64,000 bases of DNA from a virus: the IMG/VR virus record IMGVR_UViG_3300021598_001001, positions 62,001-126,000 of that record, one strand, 5' to 3'. Below, in pieces: positions 23,869 to 30,784 of the stretch (the stretch's first letter is position 1; each line of letters starts with the position of its first letter). Position numbers and translations under genes: made by a program. The notes below the pieces were generated by a model. It saw nothing but the letters and a program-made list of their open reading frames with translations. It was not told where the DNA came from and searched no databases.

Positions 23869-24149
23869 CAGTCGAACTTTTTCATAAAGCTCCTAATGGT
23901 TATCATTATGAACAAGAAAAAGATTTCAAGAGAAATGTTACTGCTATCTGGTTACATCATCATAGGAAGTATGACTTTAATCTTGGAAAACCAGTTAAAA
24001 CCATCTGGGGATTCTACAATACAAAAACCAGACAATTCCACGCACCAGTTAATAGTCAGACAGTGGGAAGTGTAGTTGAGATTGAAAATACTACCCCATA
24101 TACGGCTATGCCTATCAAAATAACTCCACTTGAAGCTGCATTTGCATGA
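23865..24149 (+). CDS. Small hypothetical protein (GTG start)
   Basis: 94 residues from a GTG overlapping the previous stop (GTGA). Beta-rich with WLHHHRKYDF and KTIWGFYNTKTRQF. Function unknown. Confidence 0.65.
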   Translation: MTVELFHKAPNGYHYEQEKDFKRNVTAIWLHHHRKYDFNLGKPVKTIWGFYNTKTRQFHAPVNSQTVGSVVEIENTTPYTAMPIKITPLEAAFA

Positions 24150-24322
24150 TTAAAAGTAAGAAAGAACTTATCAGGTATCTTGAAAACTACCATGAATCGA
24201 GATGTAGTGATCTTGCATCTGAAGGTAGAGAAAAAGATGCAATGTCCATCTACAGTGAAATTATTGTAGATGAAGAAGATCCAGATTCCTATTTGTTTAT
24301 TTCCCTCCACAAAGTATTATGA
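24146..24322 (+). CDS. Small acidic helical protein
   Basis: 58 residues: SKKELIRYLENYHESRCSD, then a helix and an acidic loop DEEDPDS. Both ends overlap neighbours by 4 nt. Not recognised. Confidence 0.6.
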   Translation: MIKSKKELIRYLENYHESRCSDLASEGREKDAMSIYSEIIVDEEDPDSYLFISLHKVL

Positions 24323-24714
24323 AGTACAAAGTTGATTGGACCTCTCCAACTCAGGGTGTTCGCTCTACTACAGTTGACGCACTGACTTTGAACACGGCTC
24401 GAGAACAAGTTGAGTCAATGTATAGGGATCTTAAAGGATTCAAAGTAGTTTGCATTTCTCCTGTTTTCGAGAAAAAGGAATACGAAGAACCTGAGACTTA
24501 CTCTACATCCAGTCAATCAGATAATCGTAGTTCTGATCCTGATGATTTTAATTTGAGTACGATTGTAGGAACTGCGGGCATTTGTATTGGTGCATTTATC
24601 GCACTTATTGGGTTGTTTAGTCTTCCTTCTGGTATCATCGCTCTAGTTATTGGTGGACTCATTGGCTGGGGTGGTATGCAACTCGGCTTCTGGATTAGTG
24701 ACAGAGGTTGGTGA
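24319..24714 (+). CDS. Membrane protein with C-terminal hydrophobic hairpin
   Basis: 131 residues: a soluble N-terminal domain (YKVDWTSPTQGVRSTTVDAL, a beta-alpha-beta pattern), a Ser/Asp linker and two adjacent membrane helices (GICIGAFIALIGLFSL and GIIALVIGGLIGWGG). Likely in the host inner membrane. Function unknown. Confidence 0.7.
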   Translation: MKYKVDWTSPTQGVRSTTVDALTLNTAREQVESMYRDLKGFKVVCISPVFEKKEYEEPETYSTSSQSDNRSSDPDDFNLSTIVGTAGICIGAFIALIGLFSLPSGIIALVIGGLIGWGGMQLGFWISDRGW

Positions 24715-25094
24715 TGGATTACATTACTCCAACGCATCAAGAAATTCTTGACGTATTAAATAGAGTCAACATTCAAATCATTGTTGACAACCATCCTATC
24801 TGTGATAGTAAACAGTATGATGGCTTTGTTATGAGTACCAAAGATTCTCGTAATAGTTCTGATCGCACACAATTCTTGTTGTGTGTTGAGGCCATGCAAC
24901 AGAACTATACTGATTGGATTGGAGAAGTGAATCGCACATTAGCTCATGAAGCTCTTCATGTAGCACAACTATGTAAATCTAAAGATGGTTTATTTTATCC
25001 TCTTGGATTTAGGAATGATGTAGAAAAAGAAGCTTTTGCGGTTCAAGAACAACCGAGAGAAGTTCTTCGTATTCTCAAAAAGTATTGTCTTTGA
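24714..25094 (+). CDS. Zincin-like protein with HEALH motif
   Basis: 126 residues. TLAHEALHVAQLCK (about residue 76) carries the HExxH zinc-protease signature, and VEKEAFAVQEQ about 30 residues later supplies a third-ligand Glu as in gluzincins. The rest is short, so this is a minimal zincin domain. It could be a peptidase or an inactive relative; target unknown. Start overlaps the membrane protein's stop. Confidence 0.72.
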   Translation: MDYITPTHQEILDVLNRVNIQIIVDNHPICDSKQYDGFVMSTKDSRNSSDRTQFLLCVEAMQQNYTDWIGEVNRTLAHEALHVAQLCKSKDGLFYPLGFRNDVEKEAFAVQEQPREVLRILKKYCL

Positions 25095-25097
25095 CCA

Positions 25098-25126
25098 TTG
25101 ACAAATACGGACAAAACCCTTACACT
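25098..25126 (+). promoter_or_regulatory. Sigma70-type promoter
   Basis: TTGACA (25098-25103), 17 nt, TACACT (25121-25126), followed by TATAAAAG. It lies in the 55-nt gap before the gene at 25150. Confidence 0.6.
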
Positions 25127-25149
25127 ATAAAAGTAATTCACAACTTACA

Positions 25150-25395
25150 ATGACACAAAAATTTCTTTACATCGTTGATCATTATGTTCCCTTTCCCTCT
25201 AGTGAGTATGGTGGGCTTTGGAATGTAGTTGCTACCGACGATGATGAATGTTTTGAGATGATTGTTGCTGAAGATGATGGCAATTTCAATCAGCCATATT
25301 ACAATAAACTTCGAGAAAACATTCTTAATTCCCGTACTTTTGCTCTTGCAGAAGATGGTCTAGATTCTTGCGTTGTAGAAAGTTTTACGACATGA
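25150..25395 (+). CDS. Small hypothetical protein
   Basis: 81 residues: FLYIVDHYVPFPSSEYGGLW, then DDDECFEMIVAEDDGNF. The pattern of strand, DDxEC helix and strand resembles small phage regulatory-type proteins but cannot be named. First gene behind a sigma70 promoter. Confidence 0.65.
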   Translation: MTQKFLYIVDHYVPFPSSEYGGLWNVVATDDDECFEMIVAEDDGNFNQPYYNKLRENILNSRTFALAEDGLDSCVVESFTT

Positions 25396-25568
25396 TAAAC
25401 TTTACTGAGCACGAATGTGGCATCATCAATGATGCAGTAAGATTTTATCAAATGAACAAAAGTACAACAGGAAGTAAATTGTACTGGGATTGTGATTCTA
25501 TTCTAAGAAAAGTTTTTCCATACAAAAAACTTGATGGTATAGAACCAGGATACAGATCAGATACATAA
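25392..25568 (+). CDS. Small hypothetical protein
   Basis: 58 residues: MINFTEHECGIINDAVRFYQ, then SKLYWDCDSILRKVFPYK. Overlaps the previous stop. Function unknown. Confidence 0.6.
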   Translation: MINFTEHECGIINDAVRFYQMNKSTTGSKLYWDCDSILRKVFPYKKLDGIEPGYRSDT

Positions 25569-25591
25569 TTGTTGTTAGTTTTTGAGTTTCT

Positions 25592-25753
25592 ATGTTAGAT
25601 CCTAGATTCCAAGATCCGGAAAGACAAAAAAGATTAAGACAACAAAAAAGTGATGCTCTTAAGGTCATTATGAGTGAGATGTTGGATAATCCATCCTCAA
25701 AGGAAAATCAACAATTAAAAGATGTAATAGAGTTTCTGGATAAAGTAGAATAG
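25592..25753 (+). CDS. Small helical protein
   Basis: 53 residues: basic start LDPRFQDPERQKRLRQQKSD, then helices ending VIEFLDKVE. Ends just before the terminator/promoter cassette at 25756. Not recognised. Confidence 0.6.
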   Translation: MLDPRFQDPERQKRLRQQKSDALKVIMSEMLDNPSSKENQQLKDVIEFLDKVE

Positions 25754-25755
25754 TA

Positions 25756-25815
25756 TGTGACGCTTTGAGAACTGTCACAGGGGCTCTTTACAGAGCCCCT
25801 TTTTGCATGTATTGT
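25756..25815 (+). promoter_or_regulatory. Type 2 cassette with strong intrinsic terminator
   Basis: CTTTGAGAACTGTCACAGGG resembles the type 2 core. CTGTCA, 8 nt, CTTTAC, 18 nt, TATTGT (25810-25815) keeps the geometry. A perfect terminator stem GGGGCTCT/AGAGCCCC (25780-25799) with T5 sits over the -35 to -10 spacer. Terminator and promoter are therefore one unit. Confidence 0.65.
25779..25804 (+). terminator. Rho-independent terminator
   Basis: Eight-bp perfect stem GGGGCTCT/AGAGCCCC with a TTAC loop and a TTTTT tail. It ends the operon that closes at 25753. Confidence 0.9.
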
Positions 25816-25821
25816 GGCTAC

Positions 25822-26766
25822 ATGAAGAACACTCACCTCGAACATCCCGAAGATTCTGTACTTCTCGGTAAGAAGGCTGTGCAGGATACTATCAACTATC
25901 TGCGTAACTGCAAAGGTGATTGTAGTGTGAAGTATGATGGTGCTCCTGCCATTGTGTTTGGGACGCATCCTGTCACTAATCAATTCTTTGTAGGGACGAA
26001 AAGTGTATTCAATAAGAAGAAAGTTAAGGTTAATTATACTCACGCTGACATCGAAAAGAATCACGGTAATAATTCCAAAGTTGCAGGAATACTTCACACT
26101 TGCCTTGAAGTATTGCCTAAGTTGGAGGGTGTTTACCAAGGTGATTTTATTGGGTTTGGTGGTACTAACCGATTCACCCCTAATACTATCACTTATACCT
26201 TCAATACCGATAGCGATTCTTTTCGTAATTGTTCTGTGGTCTTTGCTGCTCATACACGGTATTCTGGAGATACGTCATGCGTTGAAGGTTCGGAGAACCC
26301 GCTCAACAAACTGAGTGCATCTTTTGATGTTCCTGAGTATCTCAAACACAACTTTATGTCAACTTACTTTGTGAATGGTGATGCACAATTTACCTCCCGT
26401 CGTCGTAGGATTGATTACCTTCTTGGCCTTGCAAGTTTGGTTAGCAATTTTGTTAGATACCCTGAAGAAAAAGAAGTAGCAAATCTCAAAGTTGCGATCA
26501 ATAAGTGCATCCGAGAGAATGTTCCTGTTGATTGTATTGACGGCAATCTTCTCCTGTTGTTCAACCTGTTGACCAAAGCCAAGGATTTGATTGTAGAAGG
26601 AATCACCGTCACTGGTGATCAAGTTGATGCAGTGATTGATCTCGGTGTGGATTATGTTGCGTCTGGCCATGAAGGTTATGTTCACTCTAATGATTATGGG
26701 ACTTTCAAGTTAGTCAACCGTCGTATGTTCTCTTACTTTAACTTCACCAAACCAAAAGGTTGGTAG
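25822..26766 (+). CDS. Nucleotidyltransferase/polynucleotide-ligase-like protein
   Basis: 314 residues. CSVKYDGAPAIVFG (Lys about residue 37) is a KxDG motif I of the covalent nucleotidyltransferase (ligase/capping) superfamily. FIGFGG follows in the middle, EGYVHS (about 284) fits motif IV and GTFKLVNRR (about 295) fits motif V. Similar proteins occur in T4-like cyanophages as uncharacterised DUF proteins. Activity as an RNA or DNA ligase is plausible but untested; T4 ligases are longer. ATG at 25822 is downstream of the terminator and promoter, so an in-frame earlier start is unlikely. Confidence 0.75.
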   Translation: MKNTHLEHPEDSVLLGKKAVQDTINYLRNCKGDCSVKYDGAPAIVFGTHPVTNQFFVGTKSVFNKKKVKVNYTHADIEKNHGNNSKVAGILHTCLEVLPKLEGVYQGDFIGFGGTNRFTPNTITYTFNTDSDSFRNCSVVFAAHTRYSGDTSCVEGSENPLNKLSASFDVPEYLKHNFMSTYFVNGDAQFTSRRRRIDYLLGLASLVSNFVRYPEEKEVANLKVAINKCIRENVPVDCIDGNLLLLFNLLTKAKDLIVEGITVTGDQVDAVIDLGVDYVASGHEGYVHSNDYGTFKLVNRRMFSYFNFTKPKGW

Positions 26767-26838
26767 GGACAGTTGCCTGGCTGTCCACCAGAGGCGCCAG
26801 GATCGTTCCTGGCATCGTATCTTAGCTATGTTGAGAGG
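26766..26838 (+). promoter_or_regulatory. Regulatory cassette type 1, copy B
   Basis: GGACAG/CTGTCC half-sites, 8 nt, CGCCAG, 17 nt, TATCTT (26818-26823), leader ending TTGAGAGG that serves as ribosome binding site for 26846. Stems CCTGG/CCAGG and GCCAGGA/TCCTGGC give two alternative hairpins. Confidence 0.75.
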
Positions 26839-26845
26839 TTCACCC

Positions 26846-27019
26846 ATGACTCGTCTTGAAATCCAACAGGCACTGTATGAGACTCGCAACAACTATCTCA
26901 AAGCAAAAGCTTCGGTAGAGTTCTATCGTAAGGAGATCATGTTCCTCAAGGAATGTGAAGCAAACCTGGACAAACCTGAAGGTTGGTTGTATCAAGAAAT
27001 GTTCGGAGCTGAAGTATGA
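26846..27019 (+). CDS. Small coiled-coil protein
   Basis: 57 residues: TRLEIQQALYETRNNYLKAK, then EIMFLKECEANLDKPEGW. GAGAGG from the cassette lies 8 nt before the ATG. Function unknown. Confidence 0.65.
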   Translation: MTRLEIQQALYETRNNYLKAKASVEFYRKEIMFLKECEANLDKPEGWLYQEMFGAEV

Positions 27020-27171
27020 AGGTTGAACTCACCGACTATCAGATCAATTTGATTCTTTATTGTCTTGAACAACAAACTTATGAGTTTAGTTGGGACGAAA
27101 AGAATGACTACACTGGTATCCTAAGGGCTATTGAGTCTGCTGCTAACTTTGAGTACGATTTCGGGTATTAA
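27016..27171 (+). CDS. Small hypothetical protein
   Basis: 51 residues: VELTDYQINLILYCLEQQ, then YTGILRAIESAANFEYDF. This matches a common phage pattern of a helix-loop-helix with a late Asn/Glu-rich end. Function unknown. Confidence 0.6.
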   Translation: MKVELTDYQINLILYCLEQQTYEFSWDEKNDYTGILRAIESAANFEYDFGY

Positions 27172-27173
27172 AG

Positions 27174-27323
27174 ATGACTAACTTTATGACTTGGGATAAG
27201 TTGAAAAAGCAGATGACGATTGAAGCTGTTGAATACTACATCTATCGGATGAAGGAAGACAACTGCAATCAAGCTGCGATTGATGTCTACACAAAGTTTT
27301 TGGAGGAACTTGAATCGGAATGA
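27174..27323 (+). CDS. Small helical protein
   Basis: 49 residues: MTIEAVEYYIYRMKEDNCNQ, then AAIDVYTKFLEELESE. Similar to the 12618 protein. Overlaps the next start (ATGA). Function unknown. Confidence 0.6.
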   Translation: MTNFMTWDKLKKQMTIEAVEYYIYRMKEDNCNQAAIDVYTKFLEELESE

Positions 27324-27505
27324 CCTACACAATTTCAAAAGAAATTAGAATCCACAATGATCAAGATGGTTGGGAGTATGTATTTACAACCGATGATTAT
27401 GGAACTGTAAATGTGCAAGATAGTAATGGTCCTACATTTCAAACCATTCACATTCCTAGGGATTGTATTCAACACTTCATTGATGCTTTGGAAGAACTGA
27501 AATGA
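27320..27505 (+). CDS. Small beta-rich protein
   Basis: 61 residues: YTISKEIRIHNDQDGWEYVF and a final helix CIQHFIDALEELK. Overlaps neighbours by 4 nt. Function unknown. Confidence 0.65.
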   Translation: MTYTISKEIRIHNDQDGWEYVFTTDDYGTVNVQDSNGPTFQTIHIPRDCIQHFIDALEELK

Positions 27506-27876
27506 ACTATCAATGTCCTCGTTGTCAAGAACGTGTAAAAGATTGGGAAGGTGATGATCCCAAATGTGGTTTTGATGAGAATGGCAACTTTCTAGAAAAT
27601 AACTGGAATTGTGCTACTCTCAATGCTCTGCGTGAGAGAGCAGAAGAGAACACAGTGTGGAGTAACAATCAACAAAATGTTTCTGTCATTCAAACATATG
27701 ATGTAGGACATGCTATCCTCTCTTGGTATAAGTGGAGAGGTCAAACTGATGACTTCCGTGATGGTTACTTTGATCGTGGAACTCTAACGTATGCCCAACA
27801 GATTCTAGGTGATAGAGAACCTGACAATGGTTTTGATGGTTGGGAAGATTCTATTTTTGATGAGGATGAAGAATGA
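27502..27876 (+). CDS. Hypothetical protein with N-terminal zinc-ribbon
   Basis: 124 residues: YQCPRCQERVKDWEGDDPKCGF and NWNCATLNALRER give four Cys in a CxxC...C...C arrangement. The second half (YDVGHAILSWYKWRGQTDDF) is aromatic. Possibly a small metal-binding regulator; not recognised. Confidence 0.7.
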   Translation: MNYQCPRCQERVKDWEGDDPKCGFDENGNFLENNWNCATLNALRERAEENTVWSNNQQNVSVIQTYDVGHAILSWYKWRGQTDDFRDGYFDRGTLTYAQQILGDREPDNGFDGWEDSIFDEDEE

Positions 27877-28136
27877 CTAACTCAAATCTCTCTAAGATCC
27901 GTCCCAAACTGAGGACAACTGGGCGTGTTTCTGGTAACTTTGGACGAAACAAAGTTGTTAGTGGATCTCCCATAAATGATCTAGGTATTACTAAAGTTGA
28001 AGTCGTCAAGTGTGCGACACAAGATGAATATCTTGCACGACTTTGGTACGCATTTGATAACACTGACGATGATAAACTTCGTCTTTTCCTACATCAAGAA
28101 ATCCGCAAAATCCACATTCAACGAGGTACATGGTGA
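27873..28136 (+). CDS. Small basic protein
   Basis: 87 residues: a basic, Gly/Arg-rich start (SKIRPKLRTTGRVSGNFGR), then VVKCATQDEYLARLWYAF and RLFLHQEIRKIHIQ. Could bind nucleic acid by charge. Function unknown. Confidence 0.65.
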   Translation: MTNSNLSKIRPKLRTTGRVSGNFGRNKVVSGSPINDLGITKVEVVKCATQDEYLARLWYAFDNTDDDKLRLFLHQEIRKIHIQRGTW

Positions 28137-28351
28137 TGAGAAAAAAGTACAACTTCAATAACATGTCTCTTGCAGAGCTTCTGGGAATCTTTGTAGGTAT
28201 CCTTGCAATCGTGTTTCTCTTTCTCAGTTTTGAAGCTTGGTTGCTTGGACTGATTCTATCTTGGTTTGCAGTTCAACTCACCTTCTGGCAATGTTTCGCT
28301 ATTGTCTTTCTCATTCAGGCCATTTTGGGCTCTGCAAAGAGCAATAACTGA
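28136..28351 (+). CDS. Small two-helix membrane protein
   Basis: 71 residues with two hydrophobic helices (LLGIFVGILAIVFLFLSF and LLGLILSWFAVQLTFW, extended by CFAIVFLIQAILG). Start 28136 overlaps the previous stop; other in-frame starts lie at 28130 and 28133. Likely host-membrane protein. Confidence 0.65.
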   Translation: MRKKYNFNNMSLAELLGIFVGILAIVFLFLSFEAWLLGLILSWFAVQLTFWQCFAIVFLIQAILGSAKSNN

Positions 28352-28355
28352 CCTA

Positions 28356-28428
28356 GTGTGACGGTTGGCGGACTGGACACCAAACCCGCCAACCGCAGCC
28401 AGATCCTGTATCTTGGCCATGTTGAGAG
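28356..28428 (+). promoter_or_regulatory. Regulatory cassette type 1, copy C
   Basis: GTTGGCGG and CCGCCAAC form a perfect stem around a loop holding CTGGACACC. CTGGAC, 8 nt, CGCCAA, 16 nt, TATCTT (28409-28414), then GGCCATGTTGAGAG. The next ATG follows immediately at 28429. Confidence 0.75.
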
Positions 28429-28599
28429 ATGAATCAAATGCGAATCGACATCCGTTGTCCTGCTGCTCCCTGGGAGAATCACACCACTGATCTAGACAGA
28501 GCATACGACATCGCATACAATTTGAGTGAAGAATACCAGTGTGATGTTGACCTCTACTACAACACCACTGGCACACTTTACACCACTGTTTCTGCCTGA
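28429..28599 (+). CDS. Small hypothetical protein
   Basis: 56 residues: MRIDIRCPAAPWENHTTDLD, then YQCDVDLYYNTTGTLYTTV. Start is 0 nt from the cassette leader, so 28438 (second Met) may be used instead. Function unknown. Confidence 0.6.
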   Translation: MNQMRIDIRCPAAPWENHTTDLDRAYDIAYNLSEEYQCDVDLYYNTTGTLYTTVSA

Positions 28600-28602
28600 A
28601 CA

Positions 28603-28767
28603 ATGTCAGTATCTATTCTGCGTCCTGAACAACAATTCCTGTTCACACATGAACAGATGGGCTTAATTTATGATCTCTTGAGTGCATATTTGGGAGAGAC
28701 AAATCATCCTGATGAAGTTGCTCTCACTCAGGAAACTCTAGATGTTATCACCATTCAATCCGTATGA
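28603..28767 (+). CDS. Small hypothetical protein
   Basis: 54 residues: QQFLFTHEQMGLIYDLLSAY, then VALTQETLDVIT. Overlaps the next gene by 4 nt. Function unknown. Confidence 0.6.
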   Translation: MSVSILRPEQQFLFTHEQMGLIYDLLSAYLGETNHPDEVALTQETLDVITIQSV

Positions 28768-28928
28768 TCTATAAAGTATTGATTGAGTTCACAGACAACA
28801 ACTTTGAAGAAAAAATTATAGCATCTAATGCCTCAGCGGGAACTTTATGCGACAAGATTTTATGTCAAGATCGCATAGGTAAAATCCGATCTGTAGAAGC
28901 AAATCCACTTAAATCTTTAGGAGAATAA
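28764..28928 (+). CDS. Small beta-alpha-beta protein, paralogue of 16933
   Basis: 54 residues: IYKVLIEFTDNNFEEKIIA, ASAGTLCDKILCQDRIGK, IRSVEANP. Same order as 16933 and 35687. Function unknown. Confidence 0.6.
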   Translation: MIYKVLIEFTDNNFEEKIIASNASAGTLCDKILCQDRIGKIRSVEANPLKSLGE

Positions 28929-28930
28929 TT

Positions 28931-29068
28931 ATGTTCACATCCTTGACTATATTTGTTGCATGGTTTGCCTTTGGTTACTGTATTGCTGACATTATCACGA
29001 ATTGGCGTAGTCAAAAACAAATTGATGAGCTCGTCAAAGAGATTGTAAAAGAAGGCGATAAACAATGA
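28931..29068 (+). CDS. Tiny single-pass membrane protein
   Basis: 45 residues: one hydrophobic helix (LTIFVAWFAFGYCIADII) then a charged coiled-coil tail (IDELVKEIVKEGDK). It is translated just before the RlpA-like protein with a 4-nt overlap. Function unknown. Confidence 0.6.
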   Translation: MFTSLTIFVAWFAFGYCIADIITNWRSQKQIDELVKEIVKEGDKQ

Positions 29069-29370
29069 TCCTCGCTGGATTGATGTGTGGAATCGCAACA
29101 TTTTATGGTGTTGGTGATGGATTCCACGGCCAAACAACTGCAAGCGGAAAATCATTCAATGCCTATGGTCTGACTGCTGCTCATCCATACTTGAGAATGG
29201 GCAGCAAATTACGCATCACAAATCAGGATAACATGAAACAAGTTATCGTGACTGTGAATGATCGTGGACCGTACAGCCATGCGGATATTGATCTTTCGTA
29301 TGGGGCTTTTAGGAGAATTGCTTCACCTTCACAAGGTAACGCAGTTGTATGTTTTAGGGTGATCGGTTAG
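29065..29370 (+). CDS. RlpA-like double-psi beta-barrel protein
   Basis: 101 residues. GIATFYGVGDGFHGQTTASG, YGLTAAHPYLRMGSKLRITN and VNDRGPYSHADIDLSYGAF are the core motifs of the RlpA/expansin-like DPBB domain. Bacterial RlpA proteins bind or cleave denuded peptidoglycan; the DxxxDLSYGAF segment holds the expected acidic residue. Here only the barrel is present behind a short hydrophobic start, with no SPOR domain. It may help remodel the host wall. It is coupled to a membrane mini-protein. Confidence 0.82.
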   Translation: MILAGLMCGIATFYGVGDGFHGQTTASGKSFNAYGLTAAHPYLRMGSKLRITNQDNMKQVIVTVNDRGPYSHADIDLSYGAFRRIASPSQGNAVVCFRVIG

Positions 29371-29550
29371 TTACAACAATTCATTTTTGATGAATCTGAT
29401 TGCAGGGGATGACCTAATCCCCTACTGGGGTAAAATTGCAGAAAAATCATTGTTTGCTCAAACTCAGATCCCTTGCCACGACAGGGATCTCAAAGAGAGA
29501 TCGGTGCGACGCTTTGAGGGTTGGACAGATCAGAGGCAAACCGAGCCAGA
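29371..29550 (+). other. Non-coding stretch with two hairpins
   Basis: No convincing gene. Two perfect stems are present: AGGGGAT/ATCCCCT (29404-29423) and GATCCCT/AGGGATC (29467-29489). Neither has a U-tract. It may be a structured leader, an RNA or the remains of a deleted gene ahead of cassette D. Confidence 0.4.
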
Positions 29551-29624
29551 GTGTGACAATCCCCAAACCGCACACCAATTCAACCAAAGGTGGCCATGAG
29601 GATGTATCTTAGCTATGTTGAGAC
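29551..29624 (+). promoter_or_regulatory. Regulatory cassette type 1, copy D (diverged)
   Basis: GTGTGACAATCC start, CCGCAC at the CTGTCC position, 8 nt, AACCAA, 17 nt, TATCTT (29605-29610), AGCTATGTTGAGAC. Spacing is kept although the hairpin and half-sites have decayed. It heads 29640. Confidence 0.65.
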
Positions 29625-29639
29625 AAACACACAAACCTC

Positions 29640-29861
29640 ATGACTTTCGTTGACGCACTGATTGCATCGGGTTATGTATTCGATGATGAGAATTATGATG
29701 GTTGTTATGTAAAACAAGATTCCGAAGGTTTCATTCATCTTTACCAGGAAAATGTGGATGATGATACTGACACTCTCTGGAATTATGTCAAGATGACTGA
29801 TGATTTTGATGTGATTCATGAAGTAACTTTTGATCCTAATGTTGACACCATTGTTGAGTGA
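29640..29861 (+). CDS. Small acidic protein
   Basis: 73 residues: TFVDALIASGYVFDDENYDG, then DDDTDTLWNYVKMTDDFDVI. Strongly acidic. Possible relative of 23402. Function unknown. Confidence 0.65.
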   Translation: MTFVDALIASGYVFDDENYDGCYVKQDSEGFIHLYQENVDDDTDTLWNYVKMTDDFDVIHEVTFDPNVDTIVE

Positions 29862-29864
29862 ATC

Positions 29865-30029
29865 ATGAACGACAAAACTAAACTCATTCTCGCATTGATG
29901 CAAATTGATAACATCACCAACCTGATGAAAGAGAATGAGTATGAGCACTTTATGGTGTCGCATTTAATTCCTCTCAAAGTAGAAATGGAACGACAATTAA
30001 CTAACTTGAACCGACCCGAATCTAAATAA
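29865..30029 (+). CDS. Small helical protein
   Basis: 54 residues: LILALMQIDNITNLMKEN, then FMVSHLIPLKVEMERQ. Its stop is part of the late-type motif CTAAATAA. Not recognised. Confidence 0.6.
   Translation: MNDKTKLILALMQIDNITNLMKENEYEHFMVSHLIPLKVEMERQLTNLNRPESK
30022..30029 (+). promoter_or_regulatory. Late promoter motif CTAAATAA
   Basis: Overlaps the preceding stop and lies 19 nt before the ATG at 30048. It is an isolated late-type signal inside a block otherwise governed by the cassettes. Confidence 0.45.
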
Positions 30030-30047
30030 TTAAAAATTAGATTCAAG

Positions 30048-30254
30048 ATGAAAACCTTTCAAGAGTTCGTTGCTGAAATGGCCTATAAGGGAATGAGTAA
30101 AGAGAAAGAAAGTAGGATCAAAAAACAAATGACTGCGGCTAAAAAGTCATCGAAGAAAGCATCACAAGAAGGTGATGATGAGGCTGCAGAGAGACACGAT
30201 CAAAGGCACAGAGCCCTGCGAGATAGAGTCAAACGCAGCGATCTGCCTTTCTGA
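30048..30254 (+). CDS. Small charged protein, MKTFQEF type
   Basis: 68 residues, starting MKTFQEFVAEMAYKGMSKEK and then very Lys/Glu/Arg-rich (KKQMTAAKKSSKKASQEGDD, QRHRALRDRVKR). MKTFQEF starts are common among small cyanophage proteins, some encoded with late structural genes. The late motif upstream agrees. Might be packaged or bind DNA; unproven. Confidence 0.65.
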   Translation: MKTFQEFVAEMAYKGMSKEKESRIKKQMTAAKKSSKKASQEGDDEAAERHDQRHRALRDRVKRSDLPF

Positions 30255-30262
30255 TGTAGCAA

Positions 30263-30335
30263 TGTGACAGTCTGCGGGCTGTCCACTGATCGTGCCGAAG
30301 GGGGCTGTGGCCCTGTATCTTAGCCATGTTGAGAG
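30263..30335 (+). promoter_or_regulatory. Regulatory cassette type 1, copy E
   Basis: GTGACAG...GGCTGTCC, 8 nt, TGCCGA, 17 nt, TATCTT (30316-30321), AGCCATGTTGAGAGG. GAGAGG provides the ribosome binding site for 30345. Spacer contains GGGGGCTGTGGCCC, a weak hairpin. Confidence 0.78.
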
Positions 30336-30344
30336 GAATCACTG

Positions 30345-30584
30345 ATGACTGACCGCAAGTTTCACAACATGAGCGTCGAAGATCGTGAGATGTTTGCTTA
30401 CAATGCAGCTTACGAGCGTCGTCAACAACAACTCGCTGCAGTTGCTCCTGAGCTGCGTATCAAATACTGCTTCGAGTTTCTGAAAGGTTATGTTGCTGAT
30501 GGTGATGATCTGATGTCAGCTCGTTGTTACGATGGCATCGCAAAGTACAGCGACAAACTTGACTGGTCTGAGGCACACTACTGA
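30345..30584 (+). CDS. Small helical protein
   Basis: 79 residues: MTDRKFHNMSVEDREMFAYN, ERRQQQLAAVAPEL, then LMSARCYDGIAKYSDKLDW. Ends in a TGATCATG junction with the next gene. Function unknown. Confidence 0.65.
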   Translation: MTDRKFHNMSVEDREMFAYNAAYERRQQQLAAVAPELRIKYCFEFLKGYVADGDDLMSARCYDGIAKYSDKLDWSEAHY

Positions 30585-30586
30585 TC

Positions 30587-30778
30587 ATGCACATTCCTTT
30601 TTTCACCAAGCTTAACATTGGTGTTGATAGTTTCAAGGATGCTCTTTACTGGTGGAATGAGAATGAAATGCCCGCCTTCTGGGTTGAACTGAATAGTGGT
30701 TACTATCAGCTACATCCCCAACAATACGCTGAGGTTATGCTGGGGGAAGGTTATGCTGATGTTGTCTACACTAACTGA
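30587..30778 (+). CDS. Small hypothetical protein
   Basis: 63 residues: IPFFTKLNIGVDSFKDALYW, FWVELNSGYYQLHPQQ. Stop-to-start spacing is the 2-nt TGATCATG junction recurring in this block. Function unknown. Confidence 0.6.
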   Translation: MHIPFFTKLNIGVDSFKDALYWWNENEMPAFWVELNSGYYQLHPQQYAEVMLGEGYADVVYTN

Positions 30779-30784
30779 TTCGGA

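Noticed and set aside
29387-29599. 70-residue + strand ORF from a TTG
   Set aside because: No ribosome binding site, non-protein-like composition, spans two hairpins and part of a regulatory cassette.
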